From assembly GCA_965203855.1 (NCBI GenBank), contig CBDBDN010000008.1:62001-126000 (forward strand): a stretch of 64,000 bases of DNA, given 5' to 3'. The notes below the pieces were generated by a model. The model had not been told where the DNA came from and made no database searches. It saw nothing but the letters and a program-made list of their open reading frames with translations. The stretch's first letter is position 1, and every line of letters begins with the position of its first letter. The stretch comes from Bin87 sp965203855 (GTDB taxonomy: Bacteria > Chloroflexota > Dehalococcoidia > Lucifugimonadales > UBA3495). The translations under genes and the position numbers were made by a program. Positions 53,574-61,528 of this stretch are shown here, piece by piece.

Positions 53574-53914
53574 GACTTTCAGGGCTGTGGAAGCGATACC
53601 GAAGCGGTCGCGGGTGGGCCGCCGGCTACCATTATCGTTGAGCATTCGCATAATCTCTCCATAAAATGCTCCGTCCAATTCAGCGCGCTGCATGGCCGAT
53701 TATCTTACCACAAAGTTGAAGCCTAACCCATTCCGGCAGCGCATCGGCAGCATCTCCAATAGTGAAATCCTCTCTCCCTGATGGAGATGGGCGAGTGAGG
53801 GTTAGTCGAGGACGCCGCATACTTGCGAACTAACGGCAATTGCGATAGCATTTTCGGCGCAAATATCCGATGGCCTGCGGCCATGCTATGCCACCCGTAA
53901 GGAGACCGCCTACA

Positions 53915-54385
53915 ATGTTCAATCCCGTTGCCTTTTTGAAGCCGCGCGCGGCCTACGCCCACTGCGACATCCCCTGCGGCATCTATGACCCGGTTGTTGC
54001 CAAGATCGCCGCCCAGACCGTCCAAAAAATGGTGCTGCGGATGCAGAGCCTGGAAGCCCCGCAGCCCGGCGCTCCGGCCGGCGAGCGCCAGACTTTCGCC
54101 AACACTTTCTCGCGCTATGTTGCCGTCAAAGAGGAACACGCCGAGAAGTGCAAGGAGGAGCTACGTATCCTGTGGGCCGACTACGCCTGGCCCAACACCG
54201 ACGCCAGCGAAATCGCCGCCAAGTTCAACGCCGCCCTCAAGCTGGCCGGCCAGTGCAAGCAGACCGTCAGCATGGAACACGCCGAGAACCTGGTCGCCGC
54301 CTGCGATGACATCGCCGCTGCGTTCTGGGCCACCAAGAGCGTGGAGTACAGCGACCCCAATGCGGCGGCGCGGTACGGCGCTTAA
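53915..54385 (+). CDS. sodN: Nickel superoxide dismutase
   Basis: The nickel-hook motif HCDIPCGIYDP begins at residue 16 and matches the family (HCDxPCGxYDP): His1, Cys2 and Cys6 of the mature enzyme bind nickel. The preceding 15 residues (MFNPVAFLKPRAAYA) are a leader that must be cleaved just before His to make the active site, normally by a SodX-type peptidase, which is not in this window. The remaining 141 residues form the four-helix bundle (VQKMVLRMQSLE, EEHAEKCKEELRILW, NLVAACDDIAAAFW). ATG 53915 with AAGGAG upstream is chosen over the longer frame from 53870. Followed by a terminator. Confidence 0.95.
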   Translation: MFNPVAFLKPRAAYAHCDIPCGIYDPVVAKIAAQTVQKMVLRMQSLEAPQPGAPAGERQTFANTFSRYVAVKEEHAEKCKEELRILWADYAWPNTDASEIAAKFNAALKLAGQCKQTVSMEHAENLVAACDDIAAAFWATKSVEYSDPNAAARYGA

Positions 54386-54406
54386 GGCCGGCAGCTATCC
54401 CAAGCC

Positions 54407-54433
54407 AACCGGGGCACATTGTGCGCCCCGGTT
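54407..54433 (+). terminator. Terminator after sodN
   Basis: Inverted repeat aaccggggc / gccccggtt followed by agttgtt, about 20 bases after the sodN stop. Confidence 0.7.
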
Positions 54434-54485
54434 AGTTGTTGCGCCGGCCAGACTCCAGCGAACCCTCGCCGTTCTTACAGATCCT

Positions 54486-54510
54486 CGTCATTCCGGCGAA
54501 AGCCGGAATC
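54486..54510. repeat. REP-like half element between sodN and recQ
   Basis: cgtcattccggcgaaagccg plus gaatc, a single hairpin end with the gaaa loop version. Confidence 0.8.
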
Positions 54511-54539
54511 TGGCCGGCGCAACAATCCAATCCCCGTTG

Positions 54540-56798
54540 CTATTGAATGCCGGCGCGGCCCGCGTTGCGCTGCCGGGTAGCGATGCTAACCAGCCGAATT
54601 TCGTCATAAGAATAGTCGTCGCCCAGCAGTTCCTTGACTGGAGCCAGCCGGTCGCCGTCAACGGCCTGGAGCGCCGCTTTAATCCGCATCATCCGTTCCG
54701 GCGTCGGCAGCAGATGCGTTAGGTCAACCGGTTCGCCGGCGTCGGCGATGCGCTGGATGTGCGACATAATGGTGCCCTGACTGAATCCGCGCTCATGGGC
54801 GATTTCGGAGATGGACAACCCCGCATTCAGCAGCCGCAGCGTCATAAAGTGAGTATCCGACAATGCTTGACCGTTGACGCCGGCACTGTGCGCGGGCTGG
54901 CTCGATGTATGGGTTGAGGATGATGTCGGGTTGGGCGGGTTTGCCCCGACGTACTCGCATATCGCCGCCAGAAAGTCATCCCCGTACTGTTCCAGCTTGG
55001 CCGGCCCGACGCCTGACACTTGCAGCATTGCGGCACGGTTGGCGGGACGCGCGGCGGCTAGGTTACGCAGCGTAGCGTCGCCGAATACTACGAAAGCCGG
55101 CACGCTCTGCGCGTCGGCCAGCCGACGGCGCACTGCGCGCATCCTCTCAAACAGCCCGGCGTCATAATCGGCGGCCGCATTGCCATTGACATTGACATTG
55201 GCGCCGCCGCTGCGGTCTTGACGCTGTTGACTGCCCGACGCCGGTTCGTCAACGCGCAGCGTTAGCGTCAACGGCCGGCGGCTCCGCAGCCATTCCCGCC
55301 CGGCGTCGGTTACTTTGATGACCGCATATTCGCCGTCGGCGCGCGCCAGCAGCCCTTTGGCAATCAGCCCGTCGGCAATGCGGCGCAAGCCCTTGCGGTC
55401 ATAGTCGTTGACGATGCCGAACACGCTTAATTTGTTATGTTCCAGCTCGGTTATCCGCTTGCCCCTGCTGCCCAGCAGTATGCGGATGACATAGACGATG
55501 CCGAACCGTTCTCCGGTGCGGATTACCGCCGACAGCATCTTTTGGGCCACTACGGTTGCATCTACGGACTGGCGCTCCGCCAAGCATACATCGCAGTTGC
55601 CGCATTCGTCGGTAGCAGCGGATGGCGTCGTATCGCCAAAATAGTCCAGCAGATAGCGGCGGCGGCAGGTATCCAGGCGTCCATACTCAACCATCCGGGA
55701 CAGCTGCCGTTCTGCGGTAGCGCGGGCGTCGCCGGTCATTTTCTGGACGAAAAATTCCTGCTTGGCCCGGTCGCCCTCGCCATAAAACAATACGCAGTCG
55801 CTGGGCCGCCCGTCGCGGCCGGCGCGCCCCGTCTCCTGATAATAGCCCTCTACCGATTTGGGCAGCGTGTAGTGAACCACCAGCCGGATGTCCGGCTTGT
55901 CAATGCCCATCCCAAAGGCAATGGTAGCGGCGATGACGGGAACCTCTCCGTCAATGAACCGTTCCTGGGTGCGGCGGCGGGTTGCGCCGTCCAGCCCGGC
56001 GTGGTAAGCCAATGCCGGGTGGCCCTGCGCGGTTAGATATTCGGCCAATTCCTCAGTATCCTTGCGGGAAAAGCAATAGACGATAGCAGATTGGCCGCGT
56101 GCGGCGTCCAGCAATTCCAGCAAGGCGGCGGGATTGCCGGATTGGCGGCGCACCCGGTAAGTCAGGTTGGCCCGGTCAAAGCCGGAAACGAACTGCGGAG
56201 CATCGGACATCGCCAGCTGCGTAACGATGTCCTGGCGCACCCGTTCCGTAGCGGTGGCCGTCAACGCCAGCGTCGGCGTGTCCGGGAACAAGGCCCGCAA
56301 GTCGGACAGCGTGCGATAGTCGGGGCGAAAATCGTGGCCCCATTCGCTGATGCAGTGGGCTTCGTCAATGGCGATGCCGCGCAAGTCCAGCGTTTGCAGG
56401 AAACGCCGGAAACCGGGCATCGCTACCCGTTCCGGGGCGACATACAGCAGGCGGATGTCCCCGGCCTGGACGCGGCGTTCTATGGCGGCGGCGTCATTGT
56501 TATCCAGGCTGCTGTTGAGAAATGCAGCGGGGATGCCGTTGGCGCGCAGGCCGTCAACCTGGTCCTGCATCAGCGCAATCAGCGGCGAGATGACCAGAGT
56601 CAAGCCGCCCATCGCCAGGGCCGGCAGCTGATAGCACAGCGATTTGCCGCCGCCGGTAGGCATGACGACCAGTCCATGCCGGCCGGCCAGGGCGTTATTA
56701 ATTATCGCCTCCTGCCCGGGCCGGAACGCATCGTAGCCGAAATGCCGCTTGAGGAGTACGTGTAGATTGTACGCAGCCGTTGCCATAGTGTGTAGCAT
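54540..56798 (-). CDS. recQ: ATP-dependent DNA helicase RecQ
   Basis: About 750 residues; unwinds DNA 3'-5' in recombination repair. Walker A VVMPTGGGKSLCYQLPALA, the DEAH box (GIAIDEAHCISEWGHDFR), AFGMGIDKPDIRLVVHYTLPKSVEGYYQETGRAGRDG, a zinc-binding Cys cluster (CRRRYLLDYFGD..CGNCDVC), an RQC winged helix and an HRDC domain (ERMRAVRRRLADAQSVPAFVVF) are seen in order. A C-terminal HTH_40-type domain (GLSISEIAHERGFSQGTIMSHI) follows, as in RecQ1-type bacterial proteins. ATG 56798 is about 20 bases after the methyltransferase stop; ATG 56786 is an alternative. The frame upstream to 56969 overlaps that gene and is rejected. Confidence 0.93.
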   Translation of the reverse strand: MLHTMATAAYNLHVLLKRHFGYDAFRPGQEAIINNALAGRHGLVVMPTGGGKSLCYQLPALAMGGLTLVISPLIALMQDQVDGLRANGIPAAFLNSSLDNNDAAAIERRVQAGDIRLLYVAPERVAMPGFRRFLQTLDLRGIAIDEAHCISEWGHDFRPDYRTLSDLRALFPDTPTLALTATATERVRQDIVTQLAMSDAPQFVSGFDRANLTYRVRRQSGNPAALLELLDAARGQSAIVYCFSRKDTEELAEYLTAQGHPALAYHAGLDGATRRRTQERFIDGEVPVIAATIAFGMGIDKPDIRLVVHYTLPKSVEGYYQETGRAGRDGRPSDCVLFYGEGDRAKQEFFVQKMTGDARATAERQLSRMVEYGRLDTCRRRYLLDYFGDTTPSAATDECGNCDVCLAERQSVDATVVAQKMLSAVIRTGERFGIVYVIRILLGSRGKRITELEHNKLSVFGIVNDYDRKGLRRIADGLIAKGLLARADGEYAVIKVTDAGREWLRSRRPLTLTLRVDEPASGSQQRQDRSGGANVNVNGNAAADYDAGLFERMRAVRRRLADAQSVPAFVVFGDATLRNLAAARPANRAAMLQVSGVGPAKLEQYGDDFLAAICEYVGANPPNPTSSSTHTSSQPAHSAGVNGQALSDTHFMTLRLLNAGLSISEIAHERGFSQGTIMSHIQRIADAGEPVDLTHLLPTPERMMRIKAALQAVDGDRLAPVKELLGDDYSYDEIRLVSIATRQRNAGRAGIQ

Positions 56799-56817
56799 GG
56801 GGATTGGCAGTGTGCAT

Positions 56818-58221
56818 TCACGACAATGGAGATTGAATCGCTTGCCCGGTGTAGGGGTCGGCCATAGTGGGCAGATCCGGCAGCTGTCCATTGAAATAGT
56901 CGGTAATTGACCAGAGTTGAGCGCGTGGGTACTCATTGGCGCCAATCCCGATGCTGCCCAGTCGGGCAATTTCAGAGCGGGCTCCCGGCGAATTCACAGT
57001 GTCTAGCGTAATATAGAGCCCGATGGCGGCGCGGTCGCGTTCCATAGCGTGGAGAAAGTCCCGGAACTGTCCCAATACGAACCGGCCGCCTTTGACCTGG
57101 GCCAGCACGGTCCGGGAATCGCTGCCCTGGGGACGCGCCAGCATCGTCCCGCGGCCATCAACGCCGCCGTCGCCGGACATTGAGCTGCTGGGCATCAGGC
57201 CGGCAACCCGCGTTACGGCCCAAGCCTGGAAATCGGCCGGTTTAGCGCCGGCCAGCCGGCGGGCGGAATCCAAATCGGCCGGAATGCCACGTACATTCGC
57301 CGTTACATTGAGCGCCGCAAAGCGCCGGTCCTGAATGAGGTCAATGGCAAACGCTGATATGTCAATGCCGGCCCACTGGCGGTTGTGATTGTGCGCGGCA
57401 ACCACGGTCGTGCCGCAGCCGCAGAAAGGATCCAGCACAAAATCGCCTGCGTTGCTTGACGCGTTGACAATCCTTTCCAGCAGCGCTAACGGTTTTTGAG
57501 TATCGTATCCCAACCGTTCCCGGGAATTGGGGCGCAAAGGCGGCAGTTCAATCCAGTCCTGCGGCAGCTTGCCGCGCGGATCCAGAATCACTGCCCCGCC
57601 GAATGCCGATGCATTGGCAGCATATTCATCGCGCCCCGCTGACTCTGACGAATAGGGTTGCCGCACTGCGTCGGCATTAAAAGTCCATTGCGATCCTTTA
57701 GTGTAAAACAAAATAGTGTCGTGCGTCCGCGCATAGTACCGATGGGCATTGCGCGGCCAGGAGTAGCACCACGCGATTTCATTGCGAAACTGGCGCGCGC
57801 CAAAGATGCCGTCCATCAAGACTTTAAGGTAATGGCTGGCGGTAGGGTCGCAATGCAGATAGATACTGCCGGTGGACTTGAGCAGCCGGCGCATTTCTAC
57901 GAGCCGCTCCGCCATATAAGTCAAATAAGCTAACATCCCCGATTCACCCAGCAGTTCCCAAAACCCCTTGACGGCCTTATGCGCCGGATTGCCGATCGCA
58001 TTCAGCAGCGGCGTGAGTCGTGCGCCGGCAGCGGTATCCCAGCGCCAGGTATCCGTGAACGCCCGCACTTGCGCCGGCGTGCCGTTGCCCCGTCCGTAAA
58101 GAATGTTGTAGTTGGCGTTGCTGTTGAACGGCGGATCCAGGTAAATCAGGTCGGCGCATTCGTCCGGCCATTCCTGCATCCAGTCCAGGCAGTCGCCAAA
58201 GTACAGGGTTTGGTGTTCCAC
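56818..58221 (-). CDS. Beta-class DNA methyltransferase fused to an Mrr-like restriction domain
   Basis: 467 residues. Motif IV LIYLDPPFNSNANYN (DPPF, residues 29-32) and a central region parallel to the 45434 protein (ERLVEMRRLLKSTGSIYLHCDPTASHYLKVLMDGIFG) come first. Motif I, FVLDPFCGCGTTVVAAHNHNRQWAGIDIS, is at about residues 265-293. After residue 330 a PD-(D/E)XK/Mrr-like domain follows: FQAWAVTRVAGLM, GDGGVDGRGTML (Asp) and TVLAQVKGGRFVLGQFRDFLHAMERDRAAIGLYITLD (QxK). That is the Mrr catalytic pattern. The protein could methylate and cut, or the nuclease domain could act on modified DNA. It sits between hemL and recQ with about 20-base gaps. Confidence 0.8.
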   Translation of the reverse strand: MEHQTLYFGDCLDWMQEWPDECADLIYLDPPFNSNANYNILYGRGNGTPAQVRAFTDTWRWDTAAGARLTPLLNAIGNPAHKAVKGFWELLGESGMLAYLTYMAERLVEMRRLLKSTGSIYLHCDPTASHYLKVLMDGIFGARQFRNEIAWCYSWPRNAHRYYARTHDTILFYTKGSQWTFNADAVRQPYSSESAGRDEYAANASAFGGAVILDPRGKLPQDWIELPPLRPNSRERLGYDTQKPLALLERIVNASSNAGDFVLDPFCGCGTTVVAAHNHNRQWAGIDISAFAIDLIQDRRFAALNVTANVRGIPADLDSARRLAGAKPADFQAWAVTRVAGLMPSSSMSGDGGVDGRGTMLARPQGSDSRTVLAQVKGGRFVLGQFRDFLHAMERDRAAIGLYITLDTVNSPGARSEIARLGSIGIGANEYPRAQLWSITDYFNGQLPDLPTMADPYTGQAIQSPLS

Positions 58222-58244
58222 GGCGCCCCCGTATCTGCCGACCC

Positions 58245-59534
58245 TTACGCTTGTGCCTGTGCCAGCGCATCGCCAACCGCCGTAACCGTCCGCTCAATAT
58301 CGGCATCAGTGTGGGCGATGGAGACGAAACCGGCCTCAAACTGCGAGGGGGCAATGTACACGCCTCGTTCCAGCAAAGCGCGGCAATAGCGGCCGTAGGC
58401 GGCAGTGTCGGACTGCTCAACCTGCGCCAGGGCGGACACCGGGCCGGGGTTGAAAAAGCCGGTGAACATTGACGCTACCCGGTTGATGGTGGACGGCACT
58501 TCAGCGCGGGCAAAGGCGGCGGCTACCCCGTCGGTAAGGCGGGATGCCGTCGCTTCCAGCCGCTCGTACACGCCGGGCGTCTGCAATTCGGCCAGCGTAG
58601 CGACGCCGGCGGCAACCGCCAGCGGGTTGCCGGACAGAGTGCCGGCCTGGTACATCGGGCCTAAGGGCGCAACCATCTGCATCACATCGGAGCGTCCGCC
58701 GTAGGCGCCTACCGGCAGGCCGCCGCCGATTATCTTGCCCAGCGTGGTAATGTCCGGCGTAATGCCGTAAAGCGTCTGCGCGCCGCCGTGGGCTACCCGA
58801 AAGCCGGTAATCACTTCGTCAAAAATCAGCAGCGCGCCGTTAGATTCAGTGATGCGGCGCAGTTCCCCTAGAAAGCCGGCGGCCGGCGGCACTACGCCCA
58901 TATTGCCGGCTACCGGTTCCACGATAACGGCGGCGATGGCGTCGGGCCAGGCGTCAAACAGGCCGGCTACGGAATCGCTGTCGTTGTAAGCGGCAATCAA
59001 AGTTTCGGCGGCGTAGGATTCCGGGACGCCGGCGCTGGTAGGGACGCCGTGCGTCAACGCGCCGGAGCCGGCCTGCACCAGCAGCCCGTCGGCGTGGCCA
59101 TGGTAATTGCCGGCGAACTTGACGATTTTGGAGCGTCCCGTATAGGCGCGGGCCAAGCGGAGCGCCGACATACAGGCTTCCGTGCCGGAGTTGACCAGGC
59201 GGACGGATTCTACCGATGGCAAGGCGGCGCAGATCATTTCCGCCAGCCGCACTTCCTGCTCCACCGGCGCGCCGAAAGAAGTGCCGTCAGCGGCGGCGCG
59301 TTGCACCGCTTCCACTACGGCGGGATAGGCATGGCCGAGCGCCAGCGGCCCCCAGGAACCCAGATAGTCGATATATTCGTTGCCGTCCACATCCCAGACG
59401 CGCGCGCCGCTGCCCCGTGCCAGAAAGGGTGGAGCGCCGCCAACGGCCCGGAAGGAACGCACCGGGCTGTTGACGCCGCCGGGGATAACCCGCTGCGCCC
59501 GCTCAAAAAGCTGCCGGGATTGGGCTTGCCGCAT
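58245..59534 (-). CDS. hemL: Glutamate-1-semialdehyde 2,1-aminomutase HemL
   Basis: Makes 5-aminolevulinate from glutamate-1-semialdehyde (C5 tetrapyrrole pathway). 429 residues. Blocks are RVIPGGVNSPVRSFRAVGG near the N-terminus, DYLGSWGPLALGHAYP, FAGNYHGHADGLLVQAGSGA, LIFDEVITGFRVAHGGAQ and the PLP lysine in TTLGKIIGGGLPVGAYGG. GGAG nine bases before the ATG. Part of a minus-strand tetrapyrrole cluster (cobA-hemD fusion, hemB, hemL) interrupted by two coiled-coil genes. Confidence 0.95.
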   Translation of the reverse strand: MRQAQSRQLFERAQRVIPGGVNSPVRSFRAVGGAPPFLARGSGARVWDVDGNEYIDYLGSWGPLALGHAYPAVVEAVQRAAADGTSFGAPVEQEVRLAEMICAALPSVESVRLVNSGTEACMSALRLARAYTGRSKIVKFAGNYHGHADGLLVQAGSGALTHGVPTSAGVPESYAAETLIAAYNDSDSVAGLFDAWPDAIAAVIVEPVAGNMGVVPPAAGFLGELRRITESNGALLIFDEVITGFRVAHGGAQTLYGITPDITTLGKIIGGGLPVGAYGGRSDVMQMVAPLGPMYQAGTLSGNPLAVAAGVATLAELQTPGVYERLEATASRLTDGVAAAFARAEVPSTINRVASMFTGFFNPGPVSALAQVEQSDTAAYGRYCRALLERGVYIAPSQFEAGFVSIAHTDADIERTVTAVGDALAQAQA

Positions 59535-59573
59535 AATATCAGTCTCCTGGTCGGTATGGGGCCGGTAGGGTGG

Positions 59574-59903
59574 TTAGCTCGCTGTGGACGGGCCGTTGTC
59601 GCCATTCTGCCGCTGTTGCAGCATCCGGGTCAAGATGGATTGGTTTTCTGCGATGCGGGCCAACATTTCTTGCTGCACAGCTTGGTTCTTATGTTGGACG
59701 GCCTGGTTCTGTTGCTGCACGGCGCGGTTCTGCCGCCGTTCCTCCCGCAGTTCAGCCTGCCGCTGCTGCCGCTCTTCGCGTAGTTCCGCAAGCAGTGCGT
59801 CATACCGCTGGCGTTCTGCTGCAAGACGTTCTTCGTATTGCTGACGCGTCAAGTTCAGCCTTTCCTCGGCCTCGTCAGCCCGTTGGCGTTCCCGTTTCAG
59901 CAT
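59574..59903 (-). CDS. Coiled-coil protein, truncated tandem duplicate
   Basis: 109 residues, almost entirely a coiled coil (KRERQRADEAEERLNLTRQQYEERLAAERQR, then LREERQQRQAELREERRQ and a Gln/Asn-rich VQQQNQAVQHKNQAVQQ stretch). It matches the second half of the protein just upstream but lacks the membrane part. Its ATG abuts the upstream TGA directly (TGAATG), so it arose as an internal tandem duplication and may be made by re-initiation. Function unknown. Confidence 0.6.
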   Translation of the reverse strand: MLKRERQRADEAEERLNLTRQQYEERLAAERQRYDALLAELREERQQRQAELREERRQNRAVQQQNQAVQHKNQAVQQEMLARIAENQSILTRMLQQRQNGDNGPSTAS

Positions 59904-60497
59904 TCAGCTAGACTCCGTCGGCGCATTGCCGTTCTGACGCTCGGAGAGCAATTGTGTGATGGTGGCCATCATAGCCTGTCGGTGCTGGCGTTCTTCTTGT
60001 CGATCAGCCTGCCGCTGCTGCCGTTCCTCCCGCAGTTCAGCCTGCCGCTGCCGCCGTTCCTCCCGCAGTTCACCAAGCAGTGCCTCATGCCGCTGGCGTT
60101 CTGCTGCAAGACGTTCTTCGTATTGCTGACGCGCCAAGTTCAGCCTTTCCTCAGCTTCGTCAGCCCGTTTGCGTTCCCGGTTCAGCATAATCTGGTCATA
60201 ACCTCCTTTCAGCGTAGCGGCGGCCATGCCGACCAGCAGGCATTGCGTCATTATCTCGTGGTTGATGTAGCGGGCCAGGATGCCGGGATGGCACCCGCCG
60301 GCGGCGGCTCTCTCAATGGTACAGGGCGGGTTGGTTAAAAACCATATCGTCCAGAGGGCGGCGGCGGCAACGAACCCGAATGACACCGGCCCGCGCCATT
60401 GCTCCGTAGCCCGGTTGCAGCCGGCCACAATCCGGCGCAAAGCCTTTAATTCTCTCAAAGCCCACTCTCTCAAAACCCGCTTTTGCAAAGCCCGCAA
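59904..60497 (-). CDS. Two-helix membrane protein with coiled-coil tail
   Basis: 197 residues in the open frame (start uncertain; TTG at 60497). Hydrophobic segments at about residues 38-56 and 85-105 flank a short loop with two Cys (PPCTIERAAAGGCHPG). They are followed by NRERKRADEAEERLNLARQQYEERLAAERQR and EERQQRQ-type repeats forming a coiled coil. The plan (two helices, then a charged repeat coiled coil) is like that of the triplicated proteins at 5366-7019, without obvious sequence identity in the membrane part. Located between hemB and hemL; any role in tetrapyrrole synthesis is unproven. Confidence 0.6.
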   Translation of the reverse strand: MRALQKRVLREWALRELKALRRIVAGCNRATEQWRGPVSFGFVAAAALWTIWFLTNPPCTIERAAAGGCHPGILARYINHEIMTQCLLVGMAAATLKGGYDQIMLNRERKRADEAEERLNLARQQYEERLAAERQRHEALLGELREERRQRQAELREERQQRQADRQEERQHRQAMMATITQLLSERQNGNAPTESS

Positions 60498-60515
60498 TGC
60501 CGCGCGCCCGACCGG

Positions 60516-61514
60516 CTAATCTGCGCCTCGCAGCCAACGGGCAACCTCTTTGGCATGGTAAGAGATGATGATGTCGGCCCCGGCGCGGCGGATTGCCGTC
60601 AGCAGTTCCAGCGTAACCGGCCTTTCATCTACCCAGCCGGCCTGCGCGGCGGCTTTCACCATTGAATACTCTCCGCTGACATTATAGGCCGCCAGCGGGT
60701 AGTCATAGCGTTCCCGCGCCTCTTTGATGACATCCATATAGGCCATGGCCGGCTTGACCATCACAATGTCGGCGCCCTCGGCAATGTCCGACTCAATTTC
60801 GCGCATCGCCATGCGGCGGTTGGCCGGATCCATCTGGTAGCTGCGGCGGTCGCCAAACTGCGGAGTGGAATCGGCGGCAACGCGGAATGGGCCGTAGAAA
60901 GCGGAGGCGTACTTGGCGGCGTAGCCCATAATCGGCGTGTCCTCATAGCCGTGTGCGTCCAGAGTTTCCCGGATGGCGCGCACCTGGCCGTCCATCATTG
61001 AGGACGGCGCCACCATATCGGCGCCGGCCTGAACCTGGGTCAAGGCGGAGCGGGCCAGCAGTTCCAGCGTGGCATCGTTGTCAATCCGGCCGTTGCCGCT
61101 GTTATCACGGGCAATGACGCCGCAATGCCCGTGGTCGGTGTACTCGCAGAGGCATACGTCGCCAACGACCATCAGGCCGGGAGCCCGTTCTTTGATAGTG
61201 CGGGCCGCTTCCTGGATGATGCCCTCCGGGTCGTAGGCGCCGCTGCCGATGGCGTCCTTTTCCGGCGGCAAGCCGAACAGCAGCACCGACGGAATCCCCA
61301 GCTCTACCACTTCGTCAACCTCCTCGGTGAGGCGGTCAATGGAAGTATGGTAGCAGCCGGGCATCGGCTCGATTTCCTCACGGATATTTTCGCCGTGCGT
61401 AACGAACATCGGGTAGATGAAATTGGCGGGCGACAGGCGGGTTTCCCGCACGAGATCCCGCACTGACGGCTTTTCGCGCAGGCGGCGCATTCGCAGGTCA
61501 GGATGCTTCAGCAT
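60516..61514 (-). CDS. hemB: Delta-aminolevulinic acid dehydratase (porphobilinogen synthase) HemB
   Basis: Condenses two 5-aminolevulinates to porphobilinogen. About 332 residues. The zinc-binding Cys cluster is CLCEYTDHGHCG (about residues 118-129). The two active-site lysines are in GYAAKYASAFYGPFR and MVKPAMAYMDVI, and RRSYQMDPANRRMAMRE is characteristic. ATG 61514 with GAGGAGAG upstream fits the family start (LRMRRLREKPSVRDLVRET). Starts 14 bases after the cobA-hemD fusion ends. Confidence 0.95.
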   Translation of the reverse strand: MLKHPDLRMRRLREKPSVRDLVRETRLSPANFIYPMFVTHGENIREEIEPMPGCYHTSIDRLTEEVDEVVELGIPSVLLFGLPPEKDAIGSGAYDPEGIIQEAARTIKERAPGLMVVGDVCLCEYTDHGHCGVIARDNSGNGRIDNDATLELLARSALTQVQAGADMVAPSSMMDGQVRAIRETLDAHGYEDTPIMGYAAKYASAFYGPFRVAADSTPQFGDRRSYQMDPANRRMAMREIESDIAEGADIVMVKPAMAYMDVIKEARERYDYPLAAYNVSGEYSMVKAAAQAGWVDERPVTLELLTAIRRAGADIIISYHAKEVARWLRGAD

Positions 61515-61528
61515 GGTTGCTCTCCTCA

